In this document: piece by piece, positions 24,991-38,314 of the stretch | Numbering within the stretch: position 1 is the stretch's first letter | How the letters are laid out: each line of letters opens with the position of its first letter | Assembly: GCA_036244855.1 (NCBI GenBank) | Contig: BQKZ01000018.1 | Span: 101,293-165,292, forward strand | Direction of reading: 5' to 3' | Length of the DNA stretch: 64,000 nucleotides | Source of the DNA: Temnopleurus reevesii | Taxonomy: Eukaryota; Echinodermata; Echinoidea; Temnopleuroida; Temnopleuridae | Position numbers and translations under genes: made by a program | The notes under the pieces: generated by a model | What the model was told of the DNA's origin: nothing | Database searches by the model: none | What the model saw: the letters and a program-made list of their open reading frames with translations, nothing else

Positions 24991-26402
24991 GAAAACATGG
25001 CGCAGCCTCCTTTATTCTCTTCTAAGTTAGTTGGAAGAGGAGTTTCATCCAGTACAGACATATAATAATCCTCAAGTATTACTTATTTATTATCATATCT
25101 CTATGATATTTCCGGACCGACATCGACTAACTCAATTTCGGCATTCTTTCCCAGGTCCCGTATGAATCTCCCCTCTGCAGGTTAATCAACCAAATTGTTT
25201 TAAAATTTTGAATCTTGCCTACCAAGCATTATCTTGCGACGAAAATATTGCCATAAGTGGATGGTATCTTGTTTGGGTATAAATGTAGATGCGAAGCGAT
25301 CAGCGTGATCCTAGTCTAGTGCCATACCTACCACAGCAGTCTACCTGAGAAGGGTGTGGCTCTCTAGTGCCTCGATCTTCGACCCACTTTACTTCTTTCT
25401 TTTTAGCTCCCAAAGTCAACGGTGTAGGATTATTAAGGTCGGCGAGGATGGTATTGTAGTAGGATACAAGTAGGAGGCACATTTGTATGAGCATGGATCA
25501 GGGTATGAATTGGAAAAATGGTTGTGAGATAGAGATTGATATGTGAAATGGAATTTTTTGAACGAGTGCTTTGATCATGTAGTCATTGCCTAACCTAGCA
25601 ATAGCACCATTGCTTATATTACTTCTCTTCTACAATTAATTTCATATACATTGCAAGATTTCAGCTCAAAATCTCTCATTTCTTATAGACAGTATAATAT
25701 AATGTGTACACCATCGCCATTTAGCGCATAGATACAGTTCATGTAAGCAAGCTGCCACTTATTATTTGTTGCAATTTATTAGAATCTTTAAAGCAGTAAT
25801 GCATACGCAAAGTCTCGTTAAAGTTTTTACAATTTGTCCTTTCTTTTTACTTGTTGCATCCTGTTATAAAACGTAAAGAAATGTATCTCAGCGTGCATGC
25901 TGGCAATGGTTCAGCACCCGCTTCGGAATTACACCATGCCGCTGCGCAGATTCCAACGATTTTTACTTTTCTGGTCGCTATCCTCCTATAACTGAGTTTA
26001 CGTACCTCGTAAGCGGAGAAAATAATGGTTCCTAGACATTATGCAACCCAATCCTAATGCAAGTTTTTAAACCGGTATTAGGCCAAAAATATTGATCCGG
26101 AGAATTCTCCTCAAACTTCTTATTTTCCCCAATTTTGTTTTTAACTTTTGTGATGCCACTAGGTGAGTACGTAGCCTGTAATGTAAGATTAGCATTTTCT
26201 GGAATATGCATGAGGATAGATATTTTGAATTACTTACAACTCAACCAATGTTTCCTTCTGAGAGAAAGCATATCATTAATCTTCTAACTAAGGAAATATT
26301 TGGTTCAGGTGTTATATATTATGATAAGATGAGGCCTTTGATGCTGATTCCAAGCTTTTAAATGTATGCAACAAAGACCTGGACATGAGATGTACAGGGG
26401 CC

Positions 26403-26578
26403 ACAGAGATGTCATCCATTCCAGGTCAAAATTAAAATGTGAATAAAGTAACAGCTGAGCAAAAATGATAGTAAAGATGACAACATCAACCATGCTCTCA
26501 GCCAGTCTCTTGCGATGAAAGCCTTGCATTTATATGAAAATACACTTCATGCATATTCCGGAATGGTTGGTACTTCTG
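26403..26578. mobile_element. MITE with CAGAGATG ends, family D copy 2
   Basis: Starts CAGAGATGTCATCCATTCC and ends GGAATGGTTGGTACTTCTG. Shares internal blocks with 15281-15447 (AATGTGAATAA, GATGACA, CCATGCTCT, AGCCA). Ends have decayed more than in copy 1. Confidence 0.65.
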
Positions 26579-26999
26579 ATACTGCAGTAATGTTGTATTC
26601 TCTGACCCTATTCAACCACTTCCCAACATCCAATTGCCAGATACCACCAGACAAAGAGTTTTGAACTTTTCACAGCATCTCTCGGAACTCAGCCAACATC
26701 CACTCAACTTGGTGGAGCACCTCCACTCTCTTCACAGCGCAGGAGACAAAGTTTAGCTTACCTTAGGAAAGAAGAGTCACGTTTGGTCAATTTGACCACG
26801 TTTGGGGTCATCTTTCCCCTCGCGGATTCCAATCAAACAGGAATGCCGGGTGAAAGTCAAGGCAAAGAGATGACAAGAAGAGATGGCCCACATAAAACAA
26901 TGACCGAGATATTGGCAGGGTTCGTAAGAGGATCGCGAAATGTAGAAGTGTGCAGTTTCAGTGATGGGTTGTCTGGATGAGCTACTGATCAAAGTAACG

Positions 27000-29900
27000 C
27001 TTTTACGGTAAATTCAGGAGATTGTGCAACACAAAACTTTCTTAATTGAAAGCATATTCGCATGATAAAATTCCCACAAGTTTCCTACGATGAATTTTTC
27101 GGGAGAGCGCATTTTGCAGGCATTTTTCTTATAAAATGGAATGATCAATACCTGCCAAATTACCAAAAATTTCTAAGCACTAGGCAATAACTATCCCTGA
27201 AACTACTTTTATTCAAAGTTTTATTTTTTTTGTCTGATATATATATGTATTTTGAGATTCATAGAAATCATATCCCGCAGGATTTACATCTATATGATAT
27301 TGATAGACACGCTGTAACGCTTTCGAGAAAAGTCAATATTCAAAGGGAAATTCTTCTTTGTATTACTGGCTGAAACTCACGTCCAATGTTTTACACAGTT
27401 GACAAAAATATGAATGAGAGTTAACTTGAATGAAATGCTGCATTTCAATTGCCCTTTACACATTGGACTTGGTGTCCATTCAAAATATTTGATGCAGCAG
27501 TGAATAAAGCAAGTGTGCATTTTGTGTTTACATCGTGAGATCTCTGTTGACATTCATCCCGGAGTTGCGATCAATCATGCGCTTCGCAAAGTTTGTTTTC
27601 ATATCTCGGATATTTCTTTTATCCTTTGATGAAAAGGAAGATGTATTGAGATGACCCCAGGATGTTTGTAACAGATACCTCACCCCTCCCTCACTCCTCC
27701 CTGTCAGATCGTACCATTCGAGGTGGGGGGTTGCATTATCCATAGTTTACCAAATATTGGGACTGTCACACGAGCCCGATTAGCTCATTTCAAGATTTAC
27801 ATCAGGGCCAAGGAAATGGTCCTACATGTAGCTATCCTTTTCTGGCTAAGACGTCTTAAATTCTTGTGCCAGTTTTGTAACATTGGCCTATCAACGTTTC
27901 TGTCTATGTTTAGAGGGTGGCGCAAGAAGTGAAGACGTAGCAGAAAGAGGAAAACTTAGAATTTGTTTAAATGTAATTAGCCAGAGGATTCCAGGAAGCT
28001 GTGTCTACATGCTACCAAAATGACCAAATCATGTTCTAGTGAAACATAGGGTGGAAGTCACTTTCGCACTTCAGGTTTAGATGTCTCAGAGAAATTGCAT
28101 TGAAAACCAATGGAAAACATAAATAACCCAAGCTTAATTTAGCAAGTTAATTAGCATTCTCATTGCTTCTGCAATACAAATTATAGCAAGATTTTTCTGA
28201 GCATGTAGATTTGCTTGATCAGAAAAATTTATTGATTAATTGATTTATTTAATAGAATATATTTATACAGGTACAAAAGATCAGCAATCCGCTGTTTTTA
28301 CATCAATGTCCTGAAAAAAGCATGCTATTCCAACAGTAGAGGGGCAGTGGAAACACCCCTGTATTACAAGGTGTGCTGGATTCTTACGAGTGCAGCCAGG
28401 TATATGAAATCATATTGATATTGCCTAATGAAGTGAAGCGATGCATTACCGATGGTTGACCAGCACAGAACAAGAGCAGCTGTCGGGACCGATGTAGATC
28501 GGGTGATATGATGGAAGATTATATTCATAAGGTATAAAAGATATTACAGCGATATGATGGGTGGGCATTGCTTTAAGTTCATAGTGTGATATGAGAGGTA
28601 GCCTAACTTATAGATTCATGTGGAGATGTCCACGCTCACCTACAGACAATTTTAATTTTCAGATTATATATAAGGTGTTATTTTGCTTCCAAATATTTAA
28701 AAGTAATAATGATATTGAATTTTGATGGTTATATTTTGATGGTTAATTTTGATGGTTATATTAGATAACTATGAATATAGCGAAAGAAAAAGAAGATCCA
28801 GGAATATTTGATCAGCTAATCAGTCAAGTATTAATGCAGGACAGGAAGAACTTTTAAGAATATATTTTATTTTATACATATGCATTGATTTTATTAATGA
28901 ATACTTCGAACAAAAAAATACAGTAAGAGAGCGAAAGAGAGGTGCGATAGGTATGAAGAATACATTCGCAAAGTGACATTGGTTTTCGACTTGTCAAAGA
29001 GTTGATAAATCCCTTTGCGAAGGGGCTGTGGAAAGGGATTTTTTATTTGGTGTTGGTATGGAAAACCCTTTCAAACTGGGAAAGTTGATAAACATGCCTA
29101 AGAGGGGGAGGGAAGTATGTGAGGAAGGGAGGGAGAGAGAATACGAAGTGATGAAAAGTGTTCATTGTTGTAAGTTAGGTCAAGTTGGAGGTAATAGCTT
29201 GTCCCTTGTCAACAACAATAATTTGATTTATTCCACCTGGGCATATAATGGCACTCACCAAAATCTTCCTCCAACTGCTGTAGAACTTTTCAATGTTATT
29301 TCGACCTTTTCCTATTTGTGAATTCCTGAGATTTTATTCCTTTTAATAAGATGACTTTTAAAAGATTTATATCATCATTGCTTAATGAATCAGTGATACT
29401 GGTCAAGCATTAACATTTGATGTTGTGAAAATATACGTTTCTCTTTTGGTCTTGTTTTTACTTTATCTTACAAGTCAACAAACAACTTAAAAATAAAGCT
29501 CACTTGTTCCCTGAAGTAAAAAATGACCAGCATGAACTGATGCCTAATTACTTTTAAGCACTGTTTGCATTTGATCTTTGAATCACAAATGCTCTCTGAG
29601 TAGAAAATATATACAAGGAAAAATAGAAGGGGACAACACATCTAATGGTGAATAATACTTTTAGAGGGAAATCCTGAGATAAACAACTGTTCAGTCATTG
29701 TATATAGTGTTTCGCCATCTTTGTTAGATTTCAAACCTTGAGGGCATCTTTAAAAAAATGAAATTAGAATGCTTGAGAGGACCGGAACACTAAAGGTTTT
29801 TAATCCTTTTCCAGACAGGTCCGTGTCTCGAGAACCTTTTTTTGTGTGGAAAATATTGTGATGGGACAAATGATCAGGCCTAATGGTTCATCTCGGAGGG

Positions 29901-31120
29901 GATAAAAGCTTACTGAAGAGAAAAGATGACCCCAGCTTCCACTGTCCCCCAATCACAATTTTCCCCATGGCGATTTTCAAAACTGCAAAGCCTTTACAAG
30001 TTCCTCAAAAGCATGAGATTTGAATATTTTTCATACATGTAAGTCGCCCACAACGACTCGTTAGAGATTTCTGTAATCGGGTAATGAGCGTTTTCAAATG
30101 TTTAGGATCAAATGTAGGAAGACATTTTGCCCTATATTATCTGGAAAATGCCATAACGTCAGACCATCTTTACTAAGGGGAGGGGGTTGTTACCCAGATA
30201 TTTTCAAGTAATTTAGGCTAAAAAACAATAGAATATGCATGAATAGACCTAAAGTGCAATTGAGATTTTTTTTGATATATTCGTTATCCCCAATTAATTT
30301 AATATTAGTATTTTTTATCATTATTGTTTTTTTTTTTTTGGGGGGGGGGTTCGATGGAAAGAAATTTGAAAGGTTTGTATTCTTCTCCTACAAATCTTGA
30401 AAAATTCTTATTTCTAACGATTGTTTCTCTATCCTTTGATATTAAATGATATCACTCCCTACCCAAAGAATGTCCACTCTTCAGCCAAACCAAATTCATT
30501 GAGACACGATTCTCTGGGAGAGGCGAGAGCCCAATTTTGTCATCTAATGCCCTGAATCTCAAGAGGATGATGAAGAGGGTTTTATCCACGAGATGCTATG
30601 ACGTATGTAAGCGTATTAGAAGTCGTTATAGTTGTTTGAAAATAATTCAGTGGTAAGCGGCGTAATGTGTTGTTTTAGGCTATACTATTATGAATTTAAT
30701 GGGACAGGAGCGAGGTAAGTGAGTTTTAAAGTGAGACTTTGATACCTCATTTGCTAAGGACTATACAGCCCTTGCTTATATTTAACATTTTTGCAAAGCC
30801 GGAATCAATTGTATTGCTGAATATCAGTCCACATGAAGTCCTAATGGTTATCAGGAAACACTGTAAAGAATTTATATTTAAACCATTGCTTTTTTGAATA
30901 ATTTATAATGTATGATTTGCAAAGTTTCATAATTTCCTGGCTGTGTGAACACGCATACATGTAGCTCCTTAGGAGTGGACATTGAAGTGTCACTATGGAT
31001 TCCAAGGTGCATCCTGAGCGACCACTGTCCCATGAGTCAACCCTAATGAATGTCTTCATCCGAGATTGACCATTGTGATGACCGGCGCGAGTGTCTGAAT
31101 GGACAGCTCCTAAGACCTTC
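27000..31120. other. Intron stretch with no recognisable gene
   Basis: AT-rich sequence with a T13G10 homopolymer junction at 30327-30349. Open frames such as 29028-29321 show no domain, start context or splice signals that support a gene. Confidence 0.4.
30327..30349 (+). repeat. T13G10 homopolymer junction
   Basis: A run of T passes directly into a run of G. A similar T9G12 junction lies at 58560-58580. Confidence 0.9.
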
Positions 31121-31300
31121 TGGTCAGGGGCTAAATGAAGCCATGAAGGGGGGATGTCTGGATGAATAGAGGGGCTAAATGGACCCAGGAAGGGGGTGTC
31201 AGGCTGAATAGAGGGGATGTTTCGGTGAAAAGGTTTTGAGAAAGGATTGACACTGGAGCCTAGAGAGGTGGTGTCAGGATGAATAGGGGCTAGAGAATGG
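31120..31300. repeat. Degenerate minisatellite, about 42-60 bp units
   Basis: Units around GATGAATAGAGGGGCTAAAT and AGGGGGTGTCAGGCTGAATA repeat three to four times with drift. On the minus strand this keeps a 180-codon frame open (30841-31383) with IHPDT/IQPDT repeats. The frame is explained by the minisatellite and no gene is called. Confidence 0.6.
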
Positions 31301-32891
31301 AAGAACAATGCCTGTTTAGGCCGGTAAGGAGCAGCATGGCATTGTGTCCCCAAACACAAACGGGACCACACGCGAGATAACACCCCGGATGAAGAGAGGT
31401 GTAAAAGGGGTCATCAAGGCCTAGCCAAGCGAGGGAGCTGCGCTGTTCGTGTCGCTATGGGATTGTGGGATGATGAGAGGTGAAGCAGCCTGGGCAGAGA
31501 TCAGTGGGAGGGCTATTGGTCAGAATGTATCCAGTAATCAGCTTACTAGACACTTGTATCGAGATGGAGAGCTCACAAGGTGCTTGTCTTGAAGGAGAAT
31601 CAATGACGTGAATTGATACAAAGCTTAAATATTGTTACTCTTATTTTCATTGTCATTGGTGACCCATGAACAAAAAATTCTGAAAAAAAGGCTCTGTCAC
31701 AATCTTGTCTTTTATTTAGTCTAAGGGCATTACATTTCTATGAATACACTCTATGAATTAGCATTATTTTACACTTTACATTTATGAAGGTTTTGAAAAG
31801 GATAAATGTAAAAAATGTATATTTTTTCATAATTCTTGTTCTCAGAAATACAAGAAGTTTTAAGTAATATATGAAGTGAAATGACCATATTTTAAAGTCT
31901 GAATCAGTCTGCAGTGGTAGCCTCCACAGCAACTTGCATTTTTAAAAAGAAGTCGTACTAGTCTTTCCACTCAGTGATAGTTGGTCCCAATTGCATGTAG
32001 CACAAATACAAATAAAAATGTCCAAATCTGGTACGTGCTTACAGACTAGGATCAAGTTAGGAAGAGAGTCTGAAAGCAGGGAGGGTGGGGATGGGATTAT
32101 GATTTTGATGATGATTTTTTCTAGGGGGGGGGGGGGTGTGAAGTGTGATGTGACAGGAGACAGACAGACTCGAAGACGCTTGAAGGTGAGGAGTAAATCT
32201 GTAAGAAGCTGAAGCTTTATCCTTTCTACAAACATCCATCTCTGGGCTCAGGTTGGTGCTAACAGAAATGTTTCTTCTCTTCGGTCCATTTCACATTAGT
32301 TTCTTTCCCTTTATCCGTATAAGTTTTCGTATGAAAATGGCTTGTTACAGCCTTGCGAAGGTGCTTCTGAATGTATGCATGCCCACTGTCATTTGCATCC
32401 TGGAGAGTGGCAGAGAAAGAAGCTCTCAATTAAATGAGATTTGTTCATCTTAGCCTGCAAGCTATAGCTCAGAGCTGCATGATAGTGCTAGTATCGTAAA
32501 TGGGAGCTCGATACTATAAGAATCAGTAGAATTATCACATTTCGAATGTTTTTGTTTTTGGAACATGGCATATTTAGCAGCATTCTATATGTTCGTTATA
32601 TAGTTTTTCTGGTGGATGTAATGGGTCATAATCAAAGATAGGAAGACGACTAATTTCTGCTAGAAATCGCATTATATTGTTAATGGTATTACATTAATGT
32701 TTTTTTTTCAGTCATGTGACTTTTACAGACATAAGCATTGTCGCAACAATCACATTTGAAAGAAGTGATCGAAAATGACCACGTGTTTCAATTGTCTTCC
32801 AATGTACAGGTTTGCCTTTTAGTGAAGTTAAATGCAGTGAGGAATCTTAAAGAATTGTTTTTCTCATTAAATTCTCGTTTACCACCTGAAC

Positions 32892-32990
32892 CTAGTCTGC
32901 AAGCACAGACCCTAGGCTTTTGATGTATGCATGCGCAGAACGTAATACACCATATGCAATTCGTGACTATATGTTGTGCTTGCAGACTAG
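32892..32990. mobile_element. Compact family B MITE with a 7-bp target duplication
   Basis: CTAGTCTGCAAGCACAGACC at the left and GTGCTTGCAGACTAG at the right are inverted ends. The 99-bp element is flanked by CCTGAAC on both sides (32885-32891 and 32991-32997), a probable target-site duplication. This copy therefore shows the true limits of the family B element. No coding capacity. Confidence 0.85.
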
Positions 32991-32999
32991 CCTGAACCC

Positions 33000-34550
33000 A
33001 CCCAGTTCCAACAGGGGGTAATGCCACTGTGAAAGGGATATAACATCCCTTTTTCACCACTTTGTTGTCATTTCTTCTTACCGTTAACATGCTAAATACA
33101 TAAGCTGCAACTGCTTTGGAAATAATTCAAGGAGAGTTTACCAAGTTGCATGTACAGAACATTAAAAGTGTCCCTACAGGTTGAGTATGGCTAGAGGTTT
33201 CGAACATGCTATTACGTACAGTATGAACAGAAATAAAATTGACAGTGTCCTCCATGTCCCACGAAAATGTACACATTTTACATGTACATAGGCTTTGATG
33301 GGTCATGGTGTGACACCTTTATCTTTATTTATGTCCATATTGTATTGTATTTTAAAATGAAACAGTATTTTGTTTCCATCATCTCAAAATTATACATGTA
33401 GGAAAATGAAGATAATTCTGCATTCATGTAATTCCAAATTCGCAAATATTTTGTGACTCATTAAACACCTCACATATCATAAGGGGTGTTGCAAGAAAGT
33501 TGTGATTGACTTAAAGTTATAGCTGACAAGCACTGACCACTCGAAATTATTATTACATTTTCGCAGACAGAGCTCTGCAAATTCAATCTGTAATATATGC
33601 TAGAGGTAGGGTAACTTGACCAACTTTATATATATATTCAAGTTGTTTACTGGAGCCAGGATTTTTATGTCACCTAATTAACATTGGCAAAGAGCTAAAA
33701 GCCATTATCAAGGATATAAACATGTTCATTAAATGCTTTCTGGCCTGATCGATAAATAGGTGCTACAACTATAAACCATTGCTAATGAAATCAGTGGTTA
33801 GTCGTGTGGTTTGAAAAATAAATTCTTAAGGCAGTGCATTTACAAAATGTAGCTTAACTTTGGAGTGATATTATGTTTTGTGTACTAAGATCTTTTGTTG
33901 ATGTTTTGAAGACAATTTCTAAAGACTTTACCAAGTTTCTGTAATGAGAAACCATTAGGGGTTAATAAAGTAGGACTTGTAGAAGAAGAGAATGTAAGAA
34001 AAAAATGGTACAAATGGGGTAGCTTTAATTCATCAGAATGTTTTTTTCTCACTCTCCAATTGGATGTTTCAGGGCATATTACTTTGCAACTATTCTTTCT
34101 TTAATGCTTCCTTACATCATAGGCATATTCCTTATGTAATACTTATAGGGATGAGCCATAGATTCATCCTTTGAGTAAATAATTATTGTGCCAGAATTTC
34201 CACCACTTACAGTACAGTATTAACAATCTTTATGTTGAGCCGTTCATAGAGACCTCAAATCGCATTTGATTGTATGAAGGAAGAAGCTGTGATTAGGATT
34301 TGGAAGCTAATATTGAAATCCGTCACTAGTCAGTTTGCGTGGATTTGGAAGATGTAGGTCAGTTTTGTATGTGACAAATGCATTCAATGAAGTGCACGGA
34401 AAGGGTGTAACCCTGGTCTAACACGAATGTATACTGAAAGTTTATGATCCTCATATCTTTGATGACAGATTGTTGAAAGAAAGTTTATATGATATTTCTG
34501 ATTGCTTTCTCCCAGGAATATAAAAGCAGAAGTTGGAGCCATTGGAAGCA
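33000..34550. other. Intron stretch with no recognisable gene
   Basis: AT-rich and apparently single-copy. Nothing supportable. Confidence 0.4.
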
Positions 34551-34557
34551 AAATTCT

Positions 34558-34693
34558 AAAGCCCCTGTCATATACAACCCCAGAAGCAAAACAATTCAAC
34601 ACGACTCAGAGTTTACTTCACAGTTAGCTGCCTGCGAACAAAGAGTTGTGTTGAATCGTGTTGCTTCCGGGGCCCTATGTGGCCGGGGCTTTA
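34558..34693. mobile_element. Palindromic MITE-like element, family A copy 2
   Basis: Starts AAAGCCCCTGTCATATA and ends CCCTATGTGGCCGGGGCTTT. Inner arms carry AGAAGCAAAACAATTCAACA and its inverted partner TTGAATCGTGTTGCTTCCGG. Same family as 22-150, sharing the middle piece CACAGTTAGCTGCCTG. The open frames crossing it on both strands result from its symmetry, not from genes. Confidence 0.82.
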
Positions 34694-34699
34694 GCGTTT

Positions 34700-36410
34700 T
34701 ATGCAAATCGTATCTTTGAAAATATTTTTTTATTTTCGGTACTGCCTTATCAGGTATTATGCATTTAACTTGTACCAAGTTAGCAGCGCTGTTGAAACTT
34801 ATACTCCTTCTACTATTCAGTGAGCAGCCTTGTACACCCAACAAGTCTTTCTGCATCTTGAAGATGTTCGGTTTTATTCCAGGAACTTCTGTGCCACTCA
34901 CTGAGAATCCCTCATGAGTTTTTCTTGAGCAAACCCTCACTCCCAAACAAAATCTTCAGCCATTCTTGCCATTGAATAAGATAGGAAGTAACTTGAGTGG
35001 GTAAAGAATACTTGCTAATTGAAATAGGAGCTAAATCTTTAATCCTCCTTTCATTTTATTTGATGTCTGTGGAGTATTGATCTGTTTTGGGTTGTTGTTC
35101 AAAAGAAAGAATGGGGACCTGCTGTGGTGGACAATGGTTAAAGAGGTAATCAAGTATTTTAATCCGCTGGAAAGTCAATCTGTGGGAAATACAGGGAAAT
35201 AAAAGATTATGCGAGGGTGGTCCGAGGAACAATGTACAATCCAATAAATCAATTATAACTCAAGTTATGTTGGAATGATTAAAGAGATAATGAGGATTTT
35301 TTTTGTATGAGAATAAGTAATGACTTTAAGCCTCTTGTATGAAGGAGGGGAAATAGGAAACGTTTCCAATTTTTTCGTAAGTCTCTAAGGACAAAAACAT
35401 TTGGAGAGTAGAATGATTTTGTTTAGTCTTTGCAAATGGTATGAGGGATTAATGATCTGCAATGCAAAACAGTTTTATGCAAGGAGATTTATGAAAACTT
35501 CAGAATTAGAATTCTTTTTGAAGTTATTTTTCAGTTGCCAAAGACAGGGAAGAGTATGTAAGTAAAAATTAGAGAGTTTGACAATCCAAATTTCTTGGAA
35601 AATATGGCTTTAATTCATAGGAAATAGACAAATGGATTTGTTATATTAGATTGATTATAACTCTGACCTGGTATTGAAGGAAATGGGCACGCACAAAACC
35701 ATTTTTATTTCTTTGAAATAGCACAAGTTATAAAATAACACAAAATAATCATTCATTTTACACCTGATTTATCCAATTATAATCCTGTAAATGAATGTCA
35801 GAAATACTGAAAAGATGTATTCTGACATGTGTTCAGATCTCGGCTGATTTAATCCATTTATGATGAATGAAGCTAGTGACCTTTACGGGGATTAGGAATT
35901 AAAAAGAACCGGAATATATTTCTCCAGCATTAGGCTCTGAGATTTATGTAATGTGAAGCTATGATGTGTCCTAAGAGGATTGCGATTAGGATGTTACGGT
36001 CTTTCAAGGAGGCAAAATAACCATAGAAGTCTGCGGTTTCTTGTATTTAAAAAAGGAGCCCTGTAATCCCGACCAAGGATAGAACATGGAGGCTTTTTTA
36101 GGAAGGGACATTTTTATGTTACATTTTGGAACAGTTTAGGGAGTTCATCACCCGTTGGATCTCTGGGTGTTAATTCTAGCATGGAGTTTAACGAAGTAGA
36201 AAGGCGAGAAAGCGGTTAGCCTTTAAGTTGATAAGGCTTCTGATGTGAATGCTTCAGTGTGTTCTGCGATTGTTGCACTTTGTTCCTTTGAAAAATGAAG
36301 GGCTGAGCTTGTCTTACGATCAGTTTCCATATTCCTCTGTCACTTAGTGCTGGTATGTGATTTAAACAATCATGTAGGTTCTGTATGTCTTATCAAAATT
36401 GATTGTCATC
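34700..36410. other. Intron stretch with no recognisable gene
   Basis: AT-rich. Short frames on both strands lack recognisable features. Nothing supportable. Confidence 0.4.
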
Positions 36411-36429
36411 AGCAGTCACTGCCAAAGTC

Positions 36430-36836
36430 ATGATCATTGTCACCATCACCATAATCACCAGCATTAATGTCATCATCATTACCATCAACATTAGTATCCC
36501 TGCTGCCTTCATTAACATTATCATCACCACCACCATCATCATCATCATCATCATTATCATCATCATCATCATAATTTAATATTACCACCATCATCATTAT
36601 CATCGACATCATCATCATCATCATCATCATCAGCATCACCACCATCATCACCACCACCACCACCACCACCATCACCACCACCACCATCACCACCACCACC
36701 ACCACCACCACCACCATCACCACCATCATCAGCATCATCAGCATCATCAGCATCATCAGCATCATCAGCATCATCACCATCATCATCAACACTACCACCA
36801 CCACCACCACCACCACCACCACCACCGTCCACATCA
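36430..36836. repeat. CAC/CAT trinucleotide microsatellite
   Basis: Long runs of CAT, CAC and AGCATC units, including a CATCATCAG series at 36725-36770. The translations are Asp/Gly, Val/Met or His homopolymer stretches depending on frame and strand. No flanking conserved sequence marks it as exonic. Confidence 0.92.
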
Positions 36837-37470
36837 TCAATGTCGTCTGCACTGTCAATGTCATTGTCAACGGTTGGCGATGTACGTTCCCTCTCCGCCC
36901 ATTCCCCTCTTTGGCTGCTACCTCTCAACTTTCTAAACATTCTATCTCTACCAATCCCAGCATCCCATCCTTCATTTTATCATCCTCTCCCTCATCCATG
37001 TTCCATCACTCCTCCTCTCTGTCTACCAAGCCCTGGTGTGTCCTACATCTGTCTCATCCTCCATCTCACCTCCCGATGACCCAACATTATTCTCATTATC
37101 ATCAACATCATCATTTTCATCACCATTATCAACACCACCACCACCACCACCACCACCACCACCACCACCACCACTACCACCACCACTACCACTACCACCA
37201 CCACCACTGTCCTCATCAATGTCGTCTGCATCGTCAATGTCATTGTCAACGGTTGGCACTGTGCATTCCCTCTCGGTCCATTCCCCTCTTCGGCTGCTAC
37301 CTCTCTATTTTCTAAACATTCTATCTCTACCAATCCCAGCATCCCATCCTTCATTTTATCATCCTCTCCCTCATCCATGTTCCATCTCTCCTCCTCCTCT
37401 CTGTCTACCAAGCCCTGGTGTGTCCTACATCTGTCTCATCCTCCACCTCACCTCCCGATGACCCAACATT
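36837..37470 (+). repeat. Duplicated 255-bp spacer separated by a CAC microsatellite
   Basis: The segment from TCAATGTCGTCTGC to CCCGATGACCCAACATT occurs at 36837-37088 and again at 37216-37470, about 380 bp apart and over 90% identical by eye. Each copy is preceded by a CAC/CAT run, so the duplicated unit is microsatellite plus spacer. No coding support. Confidence 0.88.
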
Positions 37471-38168
37471 TTGGCTCGCCAGGTCAAGAGGTTTTTGGCG
37501 TCTTGCCATCCCGTCCATGTTTCCCACCTAACTTACACAGGCTTTGGTTACACCTCACATTTTTCACATCGGCAGGGTAATTTTCCTCCAATATTGTAAC
37601 AGCACCTTGCCAAAATAAAACGATCAAATGTTCTATTGGTATGTGATGCGAGCAAATGGAGGTAATCAATATCTCCATCTTCTTCTACAAAGCCTGTTCT
37701 GTTACAAGATGGCCCATGGAGTGACTGTCCCCCTCCAAGGGAAGGTACACTTTCCAACACACTTCTGTTATGAAATTATAAACTGTAACCATTGTGATGG
37801 GGGTACATCAGATCATTGTGAGAAGTAAGGTTTATATTTTTTTCACATGAAAATAGCCTGCAATTCTATTGGCTAAAGGGTAACTTTCATGGTTGACATA
37901 TATATGAGTAAAAAAAAGCTCATTTTCGCTTCTCACTGTCCACTAGTTAAGTTGAGCTTCTGTAAGTCAAATAAGTGACAAAGTCGAAGTGATTTTTTGA
38001 ACCAATCATACAAAACTACTGTTATTTACCTCTTGTAGGTCAGATATCTCCAACATCAAACATATTTATATTGTCCACAACGATGTTGTGTTGAAATTTA
38101 TTGTTATACCTTCCTTCTTTGGGGTTTGAGGTCTTTTTAAAGGATTTACTTTACAGAATGATACTTAC

Positions 38169-38314
38169 CTCCTCTCTTCCTTTGCACAGTGATACCTCAA
38201 GCTCTCTCTTAGTTAAAGTCTTCATCTCTTCATCGGGCCTGATGTAGATCCATTGAGGTGGGAGGCCGGTATACCTGGTGCACTGCAGTCGTTTATCAGA
38301 CAATTTACAGAGCT
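38169..38314 (-). other. Weak candidate exon on the opposite strand
   Basis: On the minus strand, a frame containing CTRYTGLPPQWIYIRPDEE followed by LTKRELEVSLCKGREE ends at GAG followed by a consensus GTAAGT donor (38163-38168). A weak acceptor (CATCATCAACATCAG) would start it at 38314, giving 146 nt ending in phase 0. Composition looks more protein-like than the surrounding intron, but I recognise no family. A second frame open across 38310-38530 could equally mean chance or a decayed gene. No next exon is convincing, although minus-strand frames at 37484-37778 are Cys-rich. This is a hint only. Confidence 0.15.

Noticed and set aside
26783..26980. 65-codon plus-strand frame with balanced composition
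   Set aside because: No recognisable family, no supported acceptor or donor, and the opposite strand is equally open; chance is the simpler reading.
30841..31383. 180-codon open frame on the minus strand
   Set aside because: The frame is kept open by a degenerate minisatellite (IHPDT/IQPDT repeats); no known domain, no conserved start context and no splice support.
34596..34946. 116-codon minus-strand frame
   Set aside because: Overlaps the family A palindrome and shows no domain; not a gene by any visible evidence.
36430..36836. CRISPR array
   Set aside because: The repeated units are trinucleotides without unique spacers and the genome is eukaryotic.
36409..36940. Long Asp/Gly, Val/Met and His-rich frames
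   Set aside because: Translations of a trinucleotide microsatellite; all frames are open because the repeat contains no stop.
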